Positions 6,032 to 8,883 of a stretch of 8,883 nt of DNA are shown here, in pieces. The position numbers and the translations under genes are program-made. Origin of the DNA: an uncultured Vogesella sp. (GTDB lineage Bacteria > Pseudomonadota > Gammaproteobacteria > Burkholderiales > Chromobacteriaceae); contig CAMLGD010000142.1 of assembly GCA_946479405.1 (NCBI GenBank), forward strand, positions 1 through 8,883, in the 5' to 3' direction. Under the pieces are notes generated by a model. It was not told the DNA's origin, made no database searches, and saw only the letters and a list, made by a program, of their open reading frames with translations. Position 1 is the first letter of the stretch; every line of letters begins with the position of its first letter.

Positions 6032-7302
6032 CACCGCGCGTTGCCATTATCGGCGCCGGCTGGGCAGGCCTGGCGGCCGCCATCGAGCTGGCCGATGCGG
6101 CCAACGTTACCGTGTTCGAAGCCGGCCGCGTGGCCGGTGGCCGCGCGCGCGCGGTGGCACTGGACGGCATGACGCTGGATAACGGCCAGCACATCCTGAT
6201 TGGCGCCTATCGCGACAGTCTGCGCTTGATGCGCAAGGTGGGCGTCGATCCACAGCAAACGTTGGCCGCACAGCCGCTGGCCTGGCAGCAGGTCGATGGC
6301 ATCCGCATGCGATGTCCGGACTGGCCGGCGCCGTGGCATCTGCTGGCCGGCCTGCTGGCTGCGCGTGGGCTGCGCTGGCGTGACAAGCTGGCCATGCTGC
6401 AGCTGTTGACCTGGCTCAGGGTGAAAGGCTGGCAAGTCGGGCAGGATGTCGCCGCGCAACGCTGGCTGCGGCAGCATGGGCAGAGCGAACGGCTGCTGCA
6501 GTGCTTCTGGACGCCGCTGATTCTGGCCACGCTTAATACGCCGCCGGCACAGGCGTCCATGCAATTGCTGGCCAATGTGCTGCGTGACAGCTTGGGCTCG
6601 CCGCGCGGCGAGGACAGCCGGCTGCTGCTGCCACGCGTCAATCTGGGTGCGCTGTTTGCCGATCCCGCGCTGCAATGGTTGGCCGCCCGCGGCGTTGACA
6701 TCCGCCTGGGGCAACGTGTCGCCGCGCTTGACCTGTCGGCTGGCTCGGTCGACGGCGAACGCTTCGATGCCATCATCGTCGCCACCGCGCCCTACCATGC
6801 TTTACGACTGGTGGATGATCCAGCACTGACAAACTTGCTCAAGGCATGGCAATACCAGCCGATAAGCACCGTATACCTGCAGTTCGCCGGGCGGGTAGTG
6901 TTGCCGGCGGTGATGACCGGGCAGGCGCAGGGGCTGGGGCAGTGGTGGTTCGACCGCGAGGCGTTAAGCGGCGAGGCCGGGCTGGTGTCGGTGGTGATCA
7001 GTGCCGAAGGGGGGCACGAGTCGCTGCCGCACGACCAGCTGGTGGCGCAGTGCACGGCGGAATTGCGCTGTGCAGTGCCGGATTTGCCGCCGCTGCTGGC
7101 CGGGCGCGTGATTACCGAACGGCGTGCCACCTTTGCGGCCAACGTTGCGTTGCCGCGCCCCGATGTGCGACTTCCCGTAAAATCGGGCTATCTGGCGGGC
7201 GACTGGCTATGTGCCGACTACCCGGCTACCCTCGAAGGAGCGGTACGCAGTGGCATAGCCGCCGCCCATGCCCTTATGCAGGACTGGACAACAAGAACAT
7301 GA
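6028..7302 (+). CDS. hpnE: Squalene-forming FAD-dependent desaturase-like oxidoreductase HpnE, 424 aa
   Basis: Amine-oxidase/phytoene-desaturase-like flavoprotein; in the HpnCDE pathway it reduces hydroxysqualene to squalene. Seen: an N-terminal Rossmann motif GAGWAG at residues 9-14 following VAII, acidic E31 at the end of the second strand, VAGGRAR at 35-41 (the GG..R motif of this superfamily), DNGQH at 51-55, and a C-terminal FAD motif AGDW at 390-393 followed by YPATLEGAVRSG. The length fits HpnE. The start is GTG 6028, in GTGA overlap with the hpnD stop; there is no ribosome site of its own, so it likely depends on ribosomes finishing hpnD. A much longer open frame extends upstream, but it is only the GC-rich shadow of hpnD, and the Rossmann motif fixes the real N-terminus. 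It overlaps the next gene by ATGA. Confidence 0.93.
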   Translation: MTPRVAIIGAGWAGLAAAIELADAANVTVFEAGRVAGGRARAVALDGMTLDNGQHILIGAYRDSLRLMRKVGVDPQQTLAAQPLAWQQVDGIRMRCPDWPAPWHLLAGLLAARGLRWRDKLAMLQLLTWLRVKGWQVGQDVAAQRWLRQHGQSERLLQCFWTPLILATLNTPPAQASMQLLANVLRDSLGSPRGEDSRLLLPRVNLGALFADPALQWLAARGVDIRLGQRVAALDLSAGSVDGERFDAIIVATAPYHALRLVDDPALTNLLKAWQYQPISTVYLQFAGRVVLPAVMTGQAQGLGQWWFDREALSGEAGLVSVVISAEGGHESLPHDQLVAQCTAELRCAVPDLPPLLAGRVITERRATFAANVALPRPDVRLPVKSGYLAGDWLCADYPATLEGAVRSGIAAAHALMQDWTTRT

Positions 7303-8051
7303 TGCAAACTTTTGACGATAACTATCTGGCTGGCCGTGTGATTCTGGTAACCGGCGCCACGCAAGGCATCGGCCGTGAAACTGCCCTGGCGGCGGCCAAG
7401 CATGGCGCCACCGTGGTGCTACTGGCGCGCAGTGTGCGCGGGCTGGAAAAGGTGTACGACGAGATCGTGGCGCAAGGCTCACCGGAGCCGGTGGCCATTC
7501 CGCTGGACCTGCTGGAAGCCACCGACGATGCCTTCAATACCCTGGCTTACCAGATCAAGCACTCGGTGGGTCGCCTGGATGGTATCGTGCATTGCGCAGC
7601 GCATTTCTTTGCGCTATCGCCGCTGAGCGACCAGCGCATCGACGAATGGATGAATCAGTACCGCATCAATACCGTGGCACCGTTTGCGCTGACCCGCGCC
7701 TGCCTGCCGCTGCTGAAGGTGGCGGACGACGCCAGCGTGCTGTTCGTGGGCGAAACCCATGGTCAGAAAGCCGGTCCGTTCTGGGGCGCGTTTGGCGCCT
7801 CTAAAGCCGGTCTTAACTACCTGATGCAAGTGGCGGCATCGGAATGGGACGTGTATCCCAATTTGCGCGTGAACCTGCTGGTGCCGGGGGCGGTGAATTC
7901 GCCGTTCCGCAACCGTACTCACCCGGGCGAAGCCAAGAGCGAACGGGGTGATCTGGTGGATCTGATGCCGCACATGCTGTACTGGCTGGGTGCCGATAGC
8001 CACGGTCGCAGCGGTGAAATCATCGAGCTGGACTTGCGCAACAAGGAATAA
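7299..8051 (+). CDS. YciK-like short-chain dehydrogenase/reductase with altered catalytic residues, 250 aa
   Basis: Classical-length SDR with a Rossmann fold: TGATQGIG at residues 18-25 binds the NAD(P) pyrophosphate, D94 lies in LDGIVH, and N124 matches the SDR catalytic Asn. It resembles E. coli YciK through its length, N-terminal pattern and the C-terminal run VNLLVPGAVN ... DLMPHMLYWLGADSHGRSG. Odd: the YxxxK motif reads F165-GASK169, with codon TTT for the usual Tyr, and the Ser expected about 13 residues earlier falls in VGETHGQ (E152, T153). The proton-donating Tyr and its Ser partner are therefore both missing while Lys and Asn remain. Substrate unknown; YciK itself is poorly characterised. 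ATG 7299 overlaps the hpnE stop (ATGA); a second ATG follows at 7302. Its place behind hpnE suggests co-expression, but I see nothing that ties it to squalene chemistry. Confidence 0.85.
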   Translation: MMQTFDDNYLAGRVILVTGATQGIGRETALAAAKHGATVVLLARSVRGLEKVYDEIVAQGSPEPVAIPLDLLEATDDAFNTLAYQIKHSVGRLDGIVHCAAHFFALSPLSDQRIDEWMNQYRINTVAPFALTRACLPLLKVADDASVLFVGETHGQKAGPFWGAFGASKAGLNYLMQVAASEWDVYPNLRVNLLVPGAVNSPFRNRTHPGEAKSERGDLVDLMPHMLYWLGADSHGRSGEIIELDLRNKE

Positions 8052-8060
8052 GGACGAACG

Positions 8061-8678
8061 ATGCGGGCATATCTGCTGTTGCCGGCACTGCTGCTACTGA
8101 CCGGGTGTAACTGGGTCATGAACATCAGTGGTCTGGCAGCCGAATCCAACAAGGCGATCGGGGCTTCTTGCCGCCAGACCGGGCGCTCGCTGGAGGAGTG
8201 CTACAGCCGTAATCCGGAGGCCGACAAGGCCCAGATTTACGCTGGCTGGCGCGAAATGCAGGAGTACATGGCCAAGAACAAGCTGGAGACCATGCCGCCC
8301 GCACCGGAGCTGGCTACGGAATCCTCGGCGCCGGTGGCGGCTGCATCCAGCGGCCACGGCGAGGCCCCGGCTCAAAAAAAAAGTAGTCACGCGGTAGCGC
8401 CGCTGCCTGTCGCCTCGGTGCCTACCGTGGCGACGCGGGTGGTAGCGCCTGCGCGCAAGCCGCTGAGCAATGCCGAAGCCGAGGCGATGGCCAAGAATGA
8501 CCCGTTGATTGATTCGATTCTGTCTACCGTGCGCGGTGATGAAAAATCCCGGCTGCCGCCCAAACCCAAGGATGAGCAGCTGACGCGCGACAACCGTCTG
8601 CTGAACATCCTCAACGACATCAACAGCAGCCAGCCTGCTGCCAAAACCCCGCCGGCCAAGCCTGCCGGGGGACACTGA
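8061..8678 (+). CDS. Putative lipoprotein of unknown function, 205 aa
   Basis: I do not recognise a family. Seen: a short signal peptide MRAYLLLPALLLLTGC ending in a clear lipobox LTGC with C16 as the lipidation site. The +2 residue is Asn, not Asp, which favours the outer membrane. Residues about 25-78 are charged and probably helical, with two further cysteines (C37, C47) that could form a disulfide. Residues about 80-135 are a low-complexity Ala/Pro/Ser/Val linker, as expected for a periplasmic spacer. Residues 136-190 are again helical (SNAEAEAMAKNDPLIDSI, then DNRLLNILNDI), with a Pro/Ala/Lys tail. AAGGA sits 6 nt before ATG 8061 and overlaps the SDR stop codon. The gene contains an A9 tract at 8374-8382. 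Codon use and GC look like the neighbours'. It lies between the SDR gene and radA with gaps of 9 and 5 bp. Confidence 0.8.
   Translation: MRAYLLLPALLLLTGCNWVMNISGLAAESNKAIGASCRQTGRSLEECYSRNPEADKAQIYAGWREMQEYMAKNKLETMPPAPELATESSAPVAAASSGHGEAPAQKKSSHAVAPLPVASVPTVATRVVAPARKPLSNAEAEAMAKNDPLIDSILSTVRGDEKSRLPPKPKDEQLTRDNRLLNILNDINSSQPAAKTPPAKPAGGH
8374..8382 (+). repeat. A9 homopolymer inside the lipoprotein gene
   Basis: Nine consecutive A span codons for Q105-K-K-S108. The tract is the longest single-base run seen in this GC-rich window. Gaining one A makes the next codon but one TAG; losing one A gives a TAG four codons past the tract (8395-8397). Either slip therefore removes the C-terminal half of the protein. 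Confidence 0.6.
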
Positions 8679-8683
8679 CTTTC

Positions 8684-8883
8684 ATGGCAAAAAACAAGAC
8701 GATTTACCAGTGTGGCGAGTGCGGTGGCAGTTCGCCCAAATGGCAGGGCCAGTGTCCGCATTGTGGCGCCTGGAACAGCCTGAGCGAAACCGTGGCGGCG
8801 CCGGCTGCGGCCAACCCGCGCTACCAGAGTTGGACGGCGCAGACGCAGCCGGTGCAGGTGCTGGCCGAGGTGCAGGCTACCGA
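8684..8883 (+). CDS. radA: DNA repair protein RadA, N-terminal part only (cut by window end)
   Basis: RadA is a RecA-like ATPase that helps process recombination intermediates by branch migration at forks. Only the first 66 codons are present. Seen: the start MAKNKTIYQCGECGGSSPKW and a four-cysteine zinc finger (C10, C13, C24, C27 in CGEC ... CPHC) followed by GAWNS, the hallmark of RadA/Sms. A linker begins at about residue 32. The Walker A ATPase and Lon-like C-terminal domains lie beyond the window. ATG 8684 comes 5 nt after the lipoprotein stop, with only a distant GGGGGA as a ribosome site, so it is likely co-transcribed with, and possibly coupled to, the upstream genes. The identification is secure; completeness cannot be judged. 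Confidence 0.95.
   Translation, partial: MAKNKTIYQCGECGGSSPKWQGQCPHCGAWNSLSETVAAPAAANPRYQSWTAQTQPVQVLAEVQAT

Noticed and set aside
6846..7298. Upstream extension of the SDR frame
   Set aside because: It overlaps the conserved C-terminal FAD region of hpnE in a different frame. The SDR N-terminus fits ATG 7299 with its ATGA overlap.

Overview
The window looks like a chromosomal segment of a GC-rich betaproteobacterium. The best guess is Neisseriales, family Chromobacteriaceae (Chromobacterium/Vogesella-like), but that rests on gene content, the tRNA sequences and general codon style, not on any database search. All intact genes have standard family features, and no phage, insertion sequence, CRISPR array or obvious transferred island is visible.

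Left part, minus strand (1-3694): a broken gene for an RNase II/R-type exoribonuclease runs off the left edge. It has lost its 5' end and carries two frameshifts. Just upstream of it on the same strand lies a very large (1040 aa) bifunctional penicillin-binding protein with a glycosyltransferase-51 domain and an intact transpeptidase active site.

Middle (3695-4352): about 290 bp of gene-free DNA contains a perfect 16-bp G+C palindrome. Next come two minus-strand tRNA genes, tRNA-Ala(GGC) and then tRNA-Glu(TTC), each followed by its own strong hairpin plus T-run. A good sigma70 promoter for the tRNAs faces away from a TATAAT box that probably drives the plus-strand operon.

Right part, plus strand (4353-8883): a tightly packed run of six genes. 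hpnC, hpnD and hpnE encode the three-enzyme bacterial route from farnesyl diphosphate through presqualene diphosphate and hydroxysqualene to squalene, the precursor of hopanoids. Each overlaps the next by 4 nt (GTGA, GTGA), and hpnE overlaps a short-chain dehydrogenase (YciK-like) gene by ATGA. After a 9-bp gap comes a small outer-membrane-type lipoprotein with an internal A9 tract, and after 5 bp the start of radA (DNA repair/branch migration), cut by the window end. No squalene-hopene cyclase or other hopanoid-modifying gene lies in the window, so the final product cannot be read from here.

I did not find a convincing undescribed system. The items most worth a second look are the SDR lacking the catalytic tyrosine, the atypical large PBP, the A9 tract placed so that a one-base slip either way stops the lipoprotein, the terminator-like hairpin abutting tRNA-Glu, and the decayed RNase gene.
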